From an uncultured bacterium (GTDB taxonomy: Bacteria > Bacillota_I > Bacilli_A > RF39 > UBA660), in assembly GCA_946560065.1 (NCBI GenBank), contig CAMNUE010000001.1:250805-314804 (forward strand): a DNA stretch of 64,000 bases. The letters are read 5' to 3'. This document shows positions 17,546 to 27,142 of the stretch, one piece after another (within the stretch, counting starts at the first letter, position 1; each line of letters opens with the position of its first letter). Both the position numbers and the translations under genes were made by a program. The notes beneath the pieces are model-generated. The model had not been told where the DNA came from. It was given only the letters and a program-made list of their open reading frames with translations, and did not search any database.

Positions 17546-17563
17546 TTGAATTGATACTTTTAT
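17532..17563 (+). terminator. Intrinsic terminator overlapping the yneF end
   Basis: The 12-bp stem AAAAGTATCAAT (17532-17543) / ATTGATACTTTT (17550-17561) has a 6-nt loop and a T-rich tail. Confidence 0.8.
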
Positions 17564-17624
17564 TGTAAATATAAAATAACCGTGTTACTATATAAAACAC
17601 TAGAAAAATGAAAGAGGTATTAAA

Positions 17625-18176
17625 ATGGCAGGAAAAAGAGAAGATTACTTAAGTTGGAATGAATATTTTATGGGAATAGCCCTTTTATCATCTATGCGTA
17701 GTAAAGACCCTCATAACCAAATAGGAGCCTGTATAGTTGATGAAGAGAGCAAAAGAATTTTATCAATTGGATATAATGGATTAACTCGTCAAATGGAGGA
17801 TGACAAATTTGATTGGAATTCAACTGGTGAACAAACTAATATTTTAAAAAATGTAAAAGATTACTACGTTGTCCATGCAGAGCGAAATGCAGTACTAAAT
17901 TATCGTGGAAGCATGAAAGACCTTGAAGGAAAAACTCTTTATGTAACTTGGTTTCCTTGCACAGAATGTACTAAAGAAATAATTCAAGTAGGAATCAAAA
18001 AAATAGTCTATCTTCGTATGTATTCTAAAAAAGAACTTATTGAAATAAGTAAAATTATGTTAGAAGCTGCAGGCATAGAGGTAGTAGAATATAATCCTAA
18101 TCGTGAAATTACAAGAGAGGAAATGGAGTCAATTGTTAAAGAAATTCAAAATAAATTCAAAAGATTTACTATCTAA
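17625..18176 (+). CDS. dCMP deaminase (ComEB-like)
   Basis: A 183-aa zinc enzyme that converts dCMP to dUMP for thymidylate synthesis. The zinc site is complete: HAE (84-86) and PCTEC (111-115). The N-terminal WNEYFMGIALLSSMRSKDP and NQIGACIV are typical of the deoxycytidylate deaminase family. The start follows AAAGAGG. It is monocistronic, between two terminators. Confidence 0.9.
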   Translation: MAGKREDYLSWNEYFMGIALLSSMRSKDPHNQIGACIVDEESKRILSIGYNGLTRQMEDDKFDWNSTGEQTNILKNVKDYYVVHAERNAVLNYRGSMKDLEGKTLYVTWFPCTECTKEIIQVGIKKIVYLRMYSKKELIEISKIMLEAAGIEVVEYNPNREITREEMESIVKEIQNKFKRFTI

Positions 18177-18183
18177 TAAAAGG

Positions 18184-18206
18184 GTATTCAAAAGGAATAC
18201 TTTTTC
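18184..18206 (+). terminator. Intrinsic terminator
   Basis: GTATTC (18184-18189) pairs with GAATAC (18195-18200), followed by TTTTTCTTTTT. Confidence 0.7.
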
Positions 18207-18293
18207 TTTTTAAGACATTAGACATTAGCCTATGTTTTATGATAATATAAACACAGAAATATCAAAGTATCTAAATATCCTAGGAGGAAAAAC

Positions 18294-20054
18294 ATGAAAG
18301 ATTTTAAAGAAAAACTTAGCTTAGTTCCAACCAAACCAGGTAGTTACCAAATGAAAAACAAAGATGGAGTAATCATTTATGTCGGAAAAGCAAAAAATCT
18401 TCAACGCAGACTTAGAAGTTACTTCACTAGAACAGTAACTGGGAAAACTAAAATGCTAGTTGAAGACATTGATGATTTTGAATATATCGTCACATCATCT
18501 GAACTTGAAAGTCTAATCCTAGAAATAACTCTTATTAAAAAATATGATCCAAAATATAACATTCTCCTACGTGATGATAAATCCTATCCCTACATAGAAC
18601 TAACAAACGATAAATATCCAACTTTAAAAATAGTTCGAAATGTCAAACGTAAAAAGAATAAGAATCACCTTTACGGACCATATCCAAACGTCAGTGCTGC
18701 AAGAAAAACAGTCAATATGATAAACCGTATTTATCCTTTAAGAAAATGTGATAATTTGAAAAAAGATTTATGCCTATACTATCATATTAATGAATGTCTG
18801 GGTTATTGTAAGAAAGAAGTTGACAAAGATACAATTGATACTATGAAAAAAGAAATAATTACATTTCTAAAGGGAGACAGTAGTATTATTTCTAAAAAAA
18901 TTGAAGTTGAAATGCAAAAAGCAAGTGAAAATTTAAATTTTGAAAAAGCCTTAGAATTGAAAAATATGTTAAATGACATTGATACTACTTTAAAGAAACA
19001 AAAGATTGATTTAAATAAAAACTACAATTTTGACCTTGTTAACTTCTATTATGATAATAATTATTTAGGAATAGAGCTTTTCTTCATTAGAGAAGGATTA
19101 CTTTTTGGAAGACATAATGAAATAATTTCCTCCCTTGGGGATATTTCTAATGAGATAACAGAATATCTTATTAAATTTTATGATAAAGGAATTCTTCCTC
19201 ACGAATTAGTAATCTCTGAAGAATTAGATGAAGAATTGTTAAGCAATTATTTCCATATTAAAGTTACAAAACCCCAAAAAGGTAAATTAAAAAATCTTGT
19301 TAATCTTGCAAGAGAAAATGCCAAAGAACAAATGGAATTAGAAAAGGAAACTTTAAAAAGAGATGATGAAGAACGCCTAAATGCCTTAAATGAATTAAAA
19401 AATCTTCTAGGTTTAGAAAAATTAAGTCGTATGGAATCATTTGATAACTCCCACTTATTTGGAACATTTTATGTTGGTGGAATGGTAGTATTTGACGATT
19501 TCCTTCCAAATAAAGATTTATATCGTAAATATAAAATCTCAACAGAAGTAAAAGATGATTTATCAGCCATGAGGGAAGTAATTTATAGACGCTACTTTAA
19601 GACTTTAATGGAAGAGTCTTATAAACCAGACTTAATAGTTATGGATGGAGGACAACTTCAAATAAGTGTTTGTAAAGAAATAATCGATTCCTTAGGTCTA
19701 GATATTCCAATAATCGGTTTGGTAAAAGATAAATCTCATCGTACTAGTTATATCATGAATGATAAATATGAAATATTAGATGTTTCTAAAGACTCAAAAC
19801 TATTTCTCTTTCTAACAAGAATTCAAGAAGAAGTCCATCGTTATGCCATAGCATATCACAGAAACATAAAAGCTAAAGGAGCACTCTCAAGTGTTCTAGA
19901 TGTAGTGCCAGGTATTGGTGAAGTTAGAAAAAAAGAATTATTAAAACATTTTGGTTCATTAAAGAAAATGAAGGAAGCCAATCTTGAAGAATTAGAAAAA
20001 ATAGTTGGGAAAGAAGTAGCGGAAAAGCTCTTTGAATATTTAAAAGAAGTGTAG
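18294..20054 (+). CDS. uvrC: Excinuclease ABC subunit C
   Basis: A 586-aa nucleotide-excision repair nuclease. In order: the GIY-YIG nuclease (PGSYQMKN, IIYVGKAKNLQRRLRSYF), a Cys-containing segment (LRKCDNLKKDLCLYYHINEC), the UVR motif (KASENLNFEKALELKNML), the RNase H-like 5' nuclease (MESFDNSHLFG, DGGQLQIS) and a C-terminal helix-hairpin-helix pair (VVPGIGEVRKKELLKHFGS). It makes both incisions around lesions with UvrB. The ribosome site is AGGAGG. It is followed 9 nt later by mutL, forming a repair operon. Confidence 0.96.
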   Translation: MKDFKEKLSLVPTKPGSYQMKNKDGVIIYVGKAKNLQRRLRSYFTRTVTGKTKMLVEDIDDFEYIVTSSELESLILEITLIKKYDPKYNILLRDDKSYPYIELTNDKYPTLKIVRNVKRKKNKNHLYGPYPNVSAARKTVNMINRIYPLRKCDNLKKDLCLYYHINECLGYCKKEVDKDTIDTMKKEIITFLKGDSSIISKKIEVEMQKASENLNFEKALELKNMLNDIDTTLKKQKIDLNKNYNFDLVNFYYDNNYLGIELFFIREGLLFGRHNEIISSLGDISNEITEYLIKFYDKGILPHELVISEELDEELLSNYFHIKVTKPQKGKLKNLVNLARENAKEQMELEKETLKRDDEERLNALNELKNLLGLEKLSRMESFDNSHLFGTFYVGGMVVFDDFLPNKDLYRKYKISTEVKDDLSAMREVIYRRYFKTLMEESYKPDLIVMDGGQLQISVCKEIIDSLGLDIPIIGLVKDKSHRTSYIMNDKYEILDVSKDSKLFLFLTRIQEEVHRYAIAYHRNIKAKGALSSVLDVVPGIGEVRKKELLKHFGSLKKMKEANLEELEKIVGKEVAEKLFEYLKEV

Positions 20055-20063
20055 GTGAAGTAA

Positions 20064-21860
20064 ATGAGTAAGATTAAAGTAATGGATGAAGTCCTTGCTA
20101 ATAAAATTGCAGCAGGAGAAGTTGTTGAGAAAACAATGAATGTTGTTAAAGAGTTAGTAGAAAATTCTATTGATGCCAAGTCAACTGAAATTTCGATAAA
20201 GTTAATTGATTCTGGTGTTAAAGAAATAGAAGTATCAGATAACGGAATAGGTATGGATGAAGAAGATGCCAAAATGGCCTTTCAAAGACATGCGACTTCA
20301 AAATTAAAAAATTTAGATGACTTATTCTATATTGAAAGTCTAGGTTTTCGAGGGGAGGCCTTGCCATCTATTGCCAGTGTTTCCAACGTCCGCCTAAAAA
20401 CAAGTGATGGTACTTGTGGAACTTTAGTAACCATCTCTGGTGGAAAGGATATGAAAGTAGAAAGATGTGACCTTCAAACAGGAACAACAATTACTGTCAG
20501 TGATTTATTTTATAATACTCCTGTTCGTTTAAAATATTTAAAGAATCTTTATGTAGAATTAGCTCATATCGTTGAATACATAAATAAGATGGCACTTTCC
20601 TATCCAAACATTAAATTTACTCTTATTAATAATGACAAGACACTTCTTCAAACAGATGGAAATGGTGATTTATTAAAAGTAATTTATGCTATTTATGGAA
20701 TTGATATAACAAAAAAGATGATTCCAATTTCAGGTGAGAATGATGATTATTATCTAAATGGCTATATATCATATCCAGAGGTTACTAAGGGTAATAGAAA
20801 TTCTATAACGACTTTAGTAAATGGTCGTGTAATTAAGAATAATGAATTAAATAAATGCATTGTTGATTGTTATCACACATATATTCATAAAGACAGATAT
20901 CCTATAATTGTTTTAAATATTGATGTAGATCCAATCTTAATTGATATTAATATTCATCCAACTAAAATGGATATTAAATTTTCAAAAATGGATACTCTAA
21001 AAGACTTAGTAATAGAACTAATCACTAAAAGATTAGAAGAATTAACACTAATACCAGAAGTTTCAGTAAGAGATAGTTACTCAGTAAGTGAAGTTCATAG
21101 ACAAATAGTAACTAAAGAACCAGAAAAAGAACTGATAGAAGTAGATAATAAAACTTATGAAGAAATGACTCTAGACTTTGAAGTTGCTGAAGCAAAACAA
21201 GTTTACCAGGAAAGTACTGAAGTAAAAGAAACAGAAGAGACTATTAGCGAAGAAGAAACATCAAAAGAAAAAAAGATTCGTATCAAGAAAATGATTCCTC
21301 GAGGTGTAGTTTTATTAACTTACATTGTTGCAGAAAATGAAGACGGTATGTATTTGATTGACCAACATGCCGCAGCAGAAAGAATTAATTATGAAAAAAT
21401 TCTAAAACAAATGAATGAGAAACCAGTCATTGTTGACTTACTAGTTCCAATAAAAATAGAACTTCGTCCTGATGAATTTATCCTAATAAAAGAAAGATTT
21501 GAACTACTAGAAAAGTATGGCTTCAATGTTTCTGAATTTGGCTTTAATACAATTATCATTAGAAGCCATCCTGCTTGGATTGTCGAAGATAGGGCAGAAG
21601 ACATCATTAGAAAGATTGTTGACATTATTATTGAAAAAGGATCATTTGATTTTGACCAATTTGTTTGGAGAATGGCCGCAACAACTGCCTGTCGTATGTC
21701 TGTAATGGCAAATACTTATATTTCCGAAGAAGACCAAGAATGGATTTTAGAAAATATCAGATACTGTGACAATCCTTTTACTTGTCCTCATGGAAGGCCC
21801 ACAATCATTACTTATACTAGATATGAATTAGAGCGCCTATTCAAGCGCCAACTTGACTAA
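20064..21860 (+). CDS. mutL: DNA mismatch repair protein MutL
   Basis: A 598-aa protein. The N-terminal GHKL ATPase has VVKELVENSIDA, DNGIGM, GFRGEALPSIA and the late HPTKMDIKF. A polar linker lies at about 340-415. The C-terminal endonuclease domain carries DQHAAAERINYE (about 432-443) with ACRMSVMANTY and CPHGRP, so this is a nicking-type MutL as in bacteria without MutH. Transcribed with uvrC. No mutS is in the window. Confidence 0.95.
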   Translation: MSKIKVMDEVLANKIAAGEVVEKTMNVVKELVENSIDAKSTEISIKLIDSGVKEIEVSDNGIGMDEEDAKMAFQRHATSKLKNLDDLFYIESLGFRGEALPSIASVSNVRLKTSDGTCGTLVTISGGKDMKVERCDLQTGTTITVSDLFYNTPVRLKYLKNLYVELAHIVEYINKMALSYPNIKFTLINNDKTLLQTDGNGDLLKVIYAIYGIDITKKMIPISGENDDYYLNGYISYPEVTKGNRNSITTLVNGRVIKNNELNKCIVDCYHTYIHKDRYPIIVLNIDVDPILIDINIHPTKMDIKFSKMDTLKDLVIELITKRLEELTLIPEVSVRDSYSVSEVHRQIVTKEPEKELIEVDNKTYEEMTLDFEVAEAKQVYQESTEVKETEETISEEETSKEKKIRIKKMIPRGVVLLTYIVAENEDGMYLIDQHAAAERINYEKILKQMNEKPVIVDLLVPIKIELRPDEFILIKERFELLEKYGFNVSEFGFNTIIIRSHPAWIVEDRAEDIIRKIVDIIIEKGSFDFDQFVWRMAATTACRMSVMANTYISEEDQEWILENIRYCDNPFTCPHGRPTIITYTRYELERLFKRQLD

Positions 21861-21907
21861 ATCACCAAAAAATGGTATAATCTGCACTAACAATTGGGGG
21901 TGGTTGT

Positions 21908-22666
21908 GTGAAAAAAGTACCAGAAGAAAAGGTATTTCAAAAGGTTTATCCTTTCACGACAGAAAATATTGGGGAATACTTTAAAAGACTTGATTTAAAA
22001 GATAAAGATGTCTTTACAGTTGGTTCATCACTAGATCAAGCATTTAATGCCTTATTACTAGGAGCAAAGAATATAACAGTCTTTGATTTAAATGCTAATA
22101 CTGAAGAATTTTACAAACTAAAAAGAGATATGATTTTATCAGTCCCAAGAGAAAAATTATTCAGTGAAGTATTAAAACAAAATAAAGTAAGTCTGGATCC
22201 AGATAATTTTCCCAAAGAAACAGTAATGCATATTAATCCATATTTAAAAAATGACTATTACTTCAATGTGTTAAGAGAAAAGTTACAAGAAGATAGAATT
22301 TCTATAGTTTATGGAGATATTTTTAATATTGATGACTATTTAGAAAAACAAAAATTTGATTGTATGATTTTCTCAAATATTCTTCAGTACCTAGATTTCT
22401 TTGCCAAAAATGAAGATTCCTATCAATTCTTAAGTAAAAACTTTCAAAAATGGAAAGAATATTTAAATAAAGATGGTATCATGCAACTTTTATATCTATA
22501 TTCGTTCAGTATGGAAGATGCTATAAAGCCTAACAATTATTTATCAACTTATAATTTAAGAAAAGTTATGGCAGCTTTAAAAGGAAATGAATTAATGATT
22601 GAATGGTTTGATGATAGTTTTAATAATGAAAAAGATGCCATAGTAACTTATACAAAGAAAATGTAA
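21908..22666 (+). CDS. DUF3419-like protein (BtaA-like family), paralogue 2
   Basis: A 252-aa paralogue of the protein at 8148-9104. It has VYPFTTENIGEYFKRLDLKD, VFTVGSSLDQAFNALLLGAK and ITVFDLNANT, with the same SAM-type pocket and a shorter middle. The start is GTG 21908 behind GGGGGTGG. It stands between mutL and miaA, with 30 nt to miaA, so co-transcription with the tRNA-modification gene is likely. The substrate is unknown. Confidence 0.6.
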   Translation: MKKVPEEKVFQKVYPFTTENIGEYFKRLDLKDKDVFTVGSSLDQAFNALLLGAKNITVFDLNANTEEFYKLKRDMILSVPREKLFSEVLKQNKVSLDPDNFPKETVMHINPYLKNDYYFNVLREKLQEDRISIVYGDIFNIDDYLEKQKFDCMIFSNILQYLDFFAKNEDSYQFLSKNFQKWKEYLNKDGIMQLLYLYSFSMEDAIKPNNYLSTYNLRKVMAALKGNELMIEWFDDSFNNEKDAIVTYTKKM

Positions 22667-22696
22667 ATATATTAATTGAAAGGAATGAAACTAAAT

Positions 22697-23575
22697 ATGA
22701 AAGATATCATAGTTATAGTAGGACCAACTGGAGTAGGTAAGACAAAGTTAAGTATTGAGCTTGCTAAGAAGTTAGATGCTGAAATAATTAATGGTGACAG
22801 TGTCGCAATCTATAAAAGATTAGACATTGGTAGTGCTAAACCGAGTATCCAAGAAAGAGATGGCATTCCTCATCATTTAATTGATATAAGAGATGTCGAA
22901 GAAGACTATACTGTCTTTGATTATCAAAAAGATTTAAGAGAGAAAATAACAGAGATTTCTAGTCGAAACAAAAGAGTAATCATTGTCGGAGGAACAGGTC
23001 TATATATAAAAGCTGGTCTTTACGACTACACTTTTCAGCCAGGAACGTCAAATGATTCTTATGATGATTTATCTAATGAAGAAATACTAAATAAAATTAA
23101 GTCTTATAGTCCAAAAACCATTCCTGAATTAAATAACCGTCGTCGACTTGTAAGATTGTTAAATAAATTGGAAAATGATGAAATAATAACTAACAATAAG
23201 GATAATTTACTATACAATATTAAGGTAATTGGACTAACTACCTCAAGAGAGAATCTATATAATCGAATAAATAAGCGAGTAGATATTATGATGGAAAATG
23301 GTCTTTTAAATGAAATAATTGCTTTAAAAGACTTCTATAAAACTTCAAGAATTCTAAATAGTGCCATCGGCTATAAAGAGTTTTACGATTATCTCTATAA
23401 TAATAAATCTTTAGAAGAGGTACTAGAAGAAATAAAATTGAACTCTAGAAGATTTGCTAAAAGACAATATACTTTCTTTAGAAATCAATTTAAAACTAAC
23501 TGGTTTGATGTGAACTTTGAAGATTTTTCTAAAACCATAGAAGAAGTATCAGATTTTATAGATAAGACTAATTAA
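22697..23575 (+). CDS. miaA: tRNA dimethylallyltransferase
   Basis: A 292-aa enzyme that transfers a dimethylallyl group to A37 of tRNAs reading UNN codons. The P-loop is GPTGVGKTKLSIELAKKL, the substrate motif NGDSVAIYKRLDIGSAKPS, plus HHLIDI, IIVGGTGLYIKA and the RRFAKRQYTFFRNQ tRNA-binding tail. ATG 22697 fits the family N-terminus; two upstream in-frame starts lie on or too near the AAAGGA site. Confidence 0.94.
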   Translation: MKDIIVIVGPTGVGKTKLSIELAKKLDAEIINGDSVAIYKRLDIGSAKPSIQERDGIPHHLIDIRDVEEDYTVFDYQKDLREKITEISSRNKRVIIVGGTGLYIKAGLYDYTFQPGTSNDSYDDLSNEEILNKIKSYSPKTIPELNNRRRLVRLLNKLENDEIITNNKDNLLYNIKVIGLTTSRENLYNRINKRVDIMMENGLLNEIIALKDFYKTSRILNSAIGYKEFYDYLYNNKSLEEVLEEIKLNSRRFAKRQYTFFRNQFKTNWFDVNFEDFSKTIEEVSDFIDKTN

Positions 23576-23592
23576 CTAGTCTTATTTTTTTA
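23562..23592 (+). terminator. Intrinsic terminator at the miaA end
   Basis: ATAAGACTA (23562-23570) pairs with TAGTCTTAT (23577-23585), followed by a T-run. The miaA stop is in the loop. Confidence 0.8.
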
Positions 23593-23656
23593 TAAAAAAA
23601 AGATTATCTAAAAGTTTCTAATTAGTCACACTTTTTCAATAATCTTTTTCTTCATT

Positions 23657-24571
23657 TTATACATTCTTAAATTCACTAAACACTTCTTGATCAAAAACAT
23701 GCTCAGTAGTATCTAAACTAAGCAATTTATCGGTACCAATTAGAAAATAGTTAAACTCTAAATAATCTCTTCCATCACTCGCAACAGGATCATCCCAAGT
23801 TAGGTCTAAATGATACCACGTATCGTTCAAATATACTGCATTCCAAATATGTTTATCACTAGATATTTTAAAACTCTTAACACCAAGTCTTTCTAAAAAT
23901 AATTCCATTAAATCTGTATAACCACCACATATTGCATAACCTTCAAATAGTGGTCCATAAGCAATATCTGATCTATATTGTTCAATATTTTGTTCACTTC
24001 TTAAAGAATCATATTTCGAATTATTAATTATATAATTGTGAATACTACGAATATTATCAATCTCACTATAATTATTATTAACAAGTTGTGGAAGTAATTC
24101 ATCAATCTTACTACTAATTGCTAAAATATCTTCTTCTGAATAACTTTTTACAATACTAATAGTAACCTTCCCAAGGCTATCATATTCTGTCTCTATATGA
24201 GCAAATCCATTATAAGGATGTACATAATTATTAATATTAGATAATTTATCTTGACTATTTGCTAAATCCCTAACATCAGCAATACATGTTTCATATTCCT
24301 TTGGACAATTAAAAGTAAAAGATGTTTTACCTGCATTAATCGCTGTATAGTAAATATTTAATATATCCTGCATACTATGTGGTGAAAAATTCTCTGTATT
24401 TTGAACAAAGTTAAAATTATAATCTCGGTAATATTCATTTTTTTCACCTAATGTAATAGTAGTATCTTTCGGGATAATGTAAAGATCTACTAACTCTAAT
24501 ATATCATCTTTAACTGTCAGAATAATTCCAATCAAGATTAAGAACAGTCCAAATGATGCAATCTTCTTCAT
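23657..24571 (-). CDS. Membrane-anchored or secreted transglutaminase-like protein
   Basis: A 304-aa protein. Residues 5-22 are a signal or anchor helix. The C-terminal half is a transglutaminase-like cysteine-protease fold with Cys215 (GYAICGGYTDLMELFLERLG), His241 (SSDKHIWNAVYL) and Asp256 (YHLDLTWDDP), a complete triad. It acts outside the membrane, probably in peptide or wall protein processing. ATG at 24571 is chosen because GGAGG (complement of 24576-24580) is 4 nt away. It is convergent with miaA and downstream of rpsT. Confidence 0.85.
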   Translation of the reverse strand: MKKIASFGLFLILIGIILTVKDDILELVDLYIIPKDTTITLGEKNEYYRDYNFNFVQNTENFSPHSMQDILNIYYTAINAGKTSFTFNCPKEYETCIADVRDLANSQDKLSNINNYVHPYNGFAHIETEYDSLGKVTISIVKSYSEEDILAISSKIDELLPQLVNNNYSEIDNIRSIHNYIINNSKYDSLRSEQNIEQYRSDIAYGPLFEGYAICGGYTDLMELFLERLGVKSFKISSDKHIWNAVYLNDTWYHLDLTWDDPVASDGRDYLEFNYFLIGTDKLLSLDTTEHVFDQEVFSEFKNV

Positions 24572-24620
24572 AACGCCTCCTATTATAAGTATAATTTTAT
24601 AATAAATAAATATGAAAGTA

Positions 24621-24648
24621 AATAAAAAACCAATTATAAAAATTGGTT
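24621..24648 (-). terminator. Intrinsic terminator of rpsT
   Basis: AACCAATT (24628-24635) pairs with AATTGGTT (24641-24648). The T-run on the minus strand is the complement of 24621-24627. Confidence 0.75.
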
Positions 24649-24911
24649 TATTCCATTGCATTCTTCATCTTAGTTAATCTTGATTTTAAACGAGCTGCTT
24701 TATTTTTATGAACTAATCCGCTAGTTACAGCCTTATCAATTCTTTGAAGTGCAATATTTAAGTTGTTGCTAGCTTCTTCTTTGTTTCCAGCTTTAACTTC
24801 TTTTTCTAATTTTTTAATTGCAGTTTTCATACTTGAAGTTACTAAAGTGTTAACTTCTGCTTTTTTAGCATTTGAACGCATACGTTTTTTAGCGCTTTTA
24901 ATATTTGGCAT
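24648..24911 (-). CDS. rpsT: 30S ribosomal protein S20
   Basis: An 87-aa protein, typical S20 length and composition: MPNIKSAKKRMRSNAKKAEV at the start, HKNKAARLKSRLTK at the end. The ribosome site is GAGGTG. It is divergent from gpr, recalling the rpsT/gpr neighbourhood of Bacillus. Confidence 0.97.
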   Translation of the reverse strand: MPNIKSAKKRMRSNAKKAEVNTLVTSSMKTAIKKLEKEVKAGNKEEASNNLNIALQRIDKAVTSGLVHKNKAARLKSRLTKMKNAME

Positions 24912-25011
24912 TTTTTCACCTCACTTTTTGTAAACACATTAATTTTATCAAAAAAAAAAGAAAAAAGCAAATAAAATCGTTAATTTTGTCAATATTATTA
25001 CTGGTGATAAT

Positions 25012-25818
25012 ATGCATACAATTAATACTTCAAATCTAAATTTAAGAACTGATTTAGTAATAGAACAAAAATTACTCCAAAAAAATGAAAAAATTCAAGA
25101 AATAGATGATATTAAAATAACTACTACAACACTAGCAGATGCTTCATATACAACTATATCTTTTAATGATATAACTGATAAAGACAATTTTGAAAAAGTT
25201 CAAAATGTTTTTATTAAAGAACTAAAAAAATATTTAAAATTAACTAAAAGTGATAGTATTTTAGTAGTTGGCCTAGGTAACAGTAATAGTACTCCAGACT
25301 CCCTAGGACCAAAAACACTAGACAATATCTTAGTAACAAGACATCTTTTTTTATTAGGAAATGTCGATAGTGATTATTTAAGTGTTTCTAAATTTAAACC
25401 AAGCGTTACAGGTGAAACAGGAATTGAAACAATAAATGTCTTAAAAAGTATTATTAAAGAAAGTGAGGCAACTAAAGTAATTGTAATTGATTCTCTAAAA
25501 GCCAGTAAAGTAGAGCGCCTAAATAAAATAATCCAAATCACTAATAGTGGAATTCACCCAGGAAGTGGTATTAACAATAATCGTGGCGAAGTTAGTAAAA
25601 AAACAATGCATAAAGACATAATCGCCATTGGAGTACCTACAGTAGTTGATGTAAAAACAATAGTAGAGGAAATTTTAAAAGAAGAAGTTTTATTAAAAGA
25701 AAATTTAATTGTAACACCCACTGATATTGACTTTATAATAGAAAAATTATCTCTCCTAATTGGTAACGGAATAAATATTACTCTTCACAAAGACTTTAAA
25801 CGACAAAATAACTATTAA
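25012..25818 (+). CDS. gpr: Germination protease GPR
   Basis: A 268-aa endopeptidase that degrades small acid-soluble spore proteins at germination. Matching segments are LRTDLVIEQ (the autoprocessing region near residue 12), VVGLGNSNSTPDSLGPKT, KFKPSVTGETGIET, VIVIDSLKA, NSGIHPGSGINNNRGEVS and GVPTVVDVKTI. It is about 100 residues shorter than Bacillus GPR, mainly in the C-terminal third, but keeps the core. The ribosome site is GGTGAT 3 nt before the ATG. It is followed by spoIIP. Confidence 0.93.
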   Translation: MHTINTSNLNLRTDLVIEQKLLQKNEKIQEIDDIKITTTTLADASYTTISFNDITDKDNFEKVQNVFIKELKKYLKLTKSDSILVVGLGNSNSTPDSLGPKTLDNILVTRHLFLLGNVDSDYLSVSKFKPSVTGETGIETINVLKSIIKESEATKVIVIDSLKASKVERLNKIIQITNSGIHPGSGINNNRGEVSKKTMHKDIIAIGVPTVVDVKTIVEEILKEEVLLKENLIVTPTDIDFIIEKLSLLIGNGINITLHKDFKRQNNY

Positions 25819-25847
25819 AGATTATATACAATAATCTTGGTGATAAA

Positions 25848-26768
25848 ATGAAAAGAAAATTTATTACTAAGAAATTTAAACCAAATAAAAAACTTAAATT
25901 TGTCTTTCTATTCATAATGTTTATTATAGGAATGTATGTTAGCTACAGAAATCTTGAAAAATCAAAAATTGAGATATCTGACAAAGAGCTAGTAAATCTT
26001 GTAGTAAATAATAGTTTTAATAATGACAATAATATTCTCGAAAAAATGATTGATGAAACTTTAAAAGTAAGTAATCCCATTAAATTATTAAACAAAAATT
26101 ATAGTAAATACATAGAAAAAACTAGTTCTGAAAAAGAAGTATATAATACAGAGAAAGAATCTCCTATAATATACATATATAATACTCATCAAAGTGAGGA
26201 ATATGCACCAAGTAGTTATGCCGAATTTAGTATTAATCCAACTGTAATTATGAATGATTATATTTTAGAAGATATATTCAATAAGAATGGTTATAGTACT
26301 TTAGTAGAAGAACGTAGTATTAAAGAAATACTAAATCAAAATAATTGGAAATATGCCAACAGTTACAAAGCAAGTAGAATTTTCTTAGAAGATATCATTA
26401 TTAAACAACCAACTCTAAAATATTTCATAGATGTCCATAGAGATAGTTTAAAAAGAGATAAAACAACTACTACAATTGATGGGAAAGACTATGCCAAAAT
26501 AATTTTTTTGATTGGAACTGAAAATGAAAATTATCAAGCAAACCTAACTTTAACAGAAAAAATAAATAATAAATTAAATGAACATTATCCAGGTCTAAGC
26601 AAAGGTATCTATAAAAAAGGTGGCCCAGGAGTTAATGGAGTTTATAATCAAGATTTCTCTCCTAATACAATTCTAGTAGAAATGGGTGGCTATGAAAATA
26701 CAACAACAGAAGTTTTAAATACATCAATAGCCTTTTCAAAATGTTTTTTGGAGGTAATCAATGAATAA
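25848..26768 (+). CDS. spoIIP: Stage II sporulation protein P
   Basis: A 306-aa membrane-anchored peptidoglycan amidase/endopeptidase of the forespore engulfment complex (with SpoIID and SpoIIM). There is one membrane helix (19-37), then the amidase domain: IIYIYNTHQSEEYAP, a YFIDVHRDSLKRD metal region and ILVEMGGYENT, with His and Glu ligands in place. The ribosome site is GGTGAT. It is shorter than Bacillus SpoIIP because the linker after the membrane helix is short. Its stop overlaps the next gene. Confidence 0.92.
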   Translation: MKRKFITKKFKPNKKLKFVFLFIMFIIGMYVSYRNLEKSKIEISDKELVNLVVNNSFNNDNNILEKMIDETLKVSNPIKLLNKNYSKYIEKTSSEKEVYNTEKESPIIYIYNTHQSEEYAPSSYAEFSINPTVIMNDYILEDIFNKNGYSTLVEERSIKEILNQNNWKYANSYKASRIFLEDIIIKQPTLKYFIDVHRDSLKRDKTTTTIDGKDYAKIIFLIGTENENYQANLTLTEKINNKLNEHYPGLSKGIYKKGGPGVNGVYNQDFSPNTILVEMGGYENTTTEVLNTSIAFSKCFLEVINE

Positions 26769-27057
26769 AACAATAAAACTAGTTTTTATTATTGTTTTAA
26801 TATTCTTCTTTTCTCTTTTCTTTAGTCGATACAATAACTATTATGAAAATAAAACAGTTCTAACAGATAGTGCTATTGAAAGATTTGAAAAAGATTTAAA
26901 GGAAGGAAAAGAAATTGTAGCTAGTAACTATATTGAAGAAGAAAAAGACTACAATAATAAAGCCGCAAAGATTGGAATAAAAACATCTAAGTTTATAGAA
27001 AACTCTTTTAATAAGGTTATGAAAACAATGATGAAATACTTAGAAAAAATTCAATAA
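26761..27057 (+). CDS. Small single-pass membrane protein coupled to spoIIP
   Basis: A 98-aa protein with one membrane helix (LVFIIVLIFFFSLFFSRYNN) and a charged extracytoplasmic helical domain. It starts 8 nt before the spoIIP stop behind GGAGG, so it is translationally coupled. No family name is known to me. The coupling suggests a sporulation role, for example with SpoIIP at the septum. Confidence 0.75.
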   Translation: MNKTIKLVFIIVLIFFFSLFFSRYNNYYENKTVLTDSAIERFEKDLKEGKEIVASNYIEEEKDYNNKAAKIGIKTSKFIENSFNKVMKTMMKYLEKIQ

Positions 27058-27142
27058 AAAGAGTAATATTTTTCATAAATAATACTTTTTTTTTGCTTTT
27101 AAATAAGGTATAATTTATATAGTATAGGGTAAGAGGTGTATT

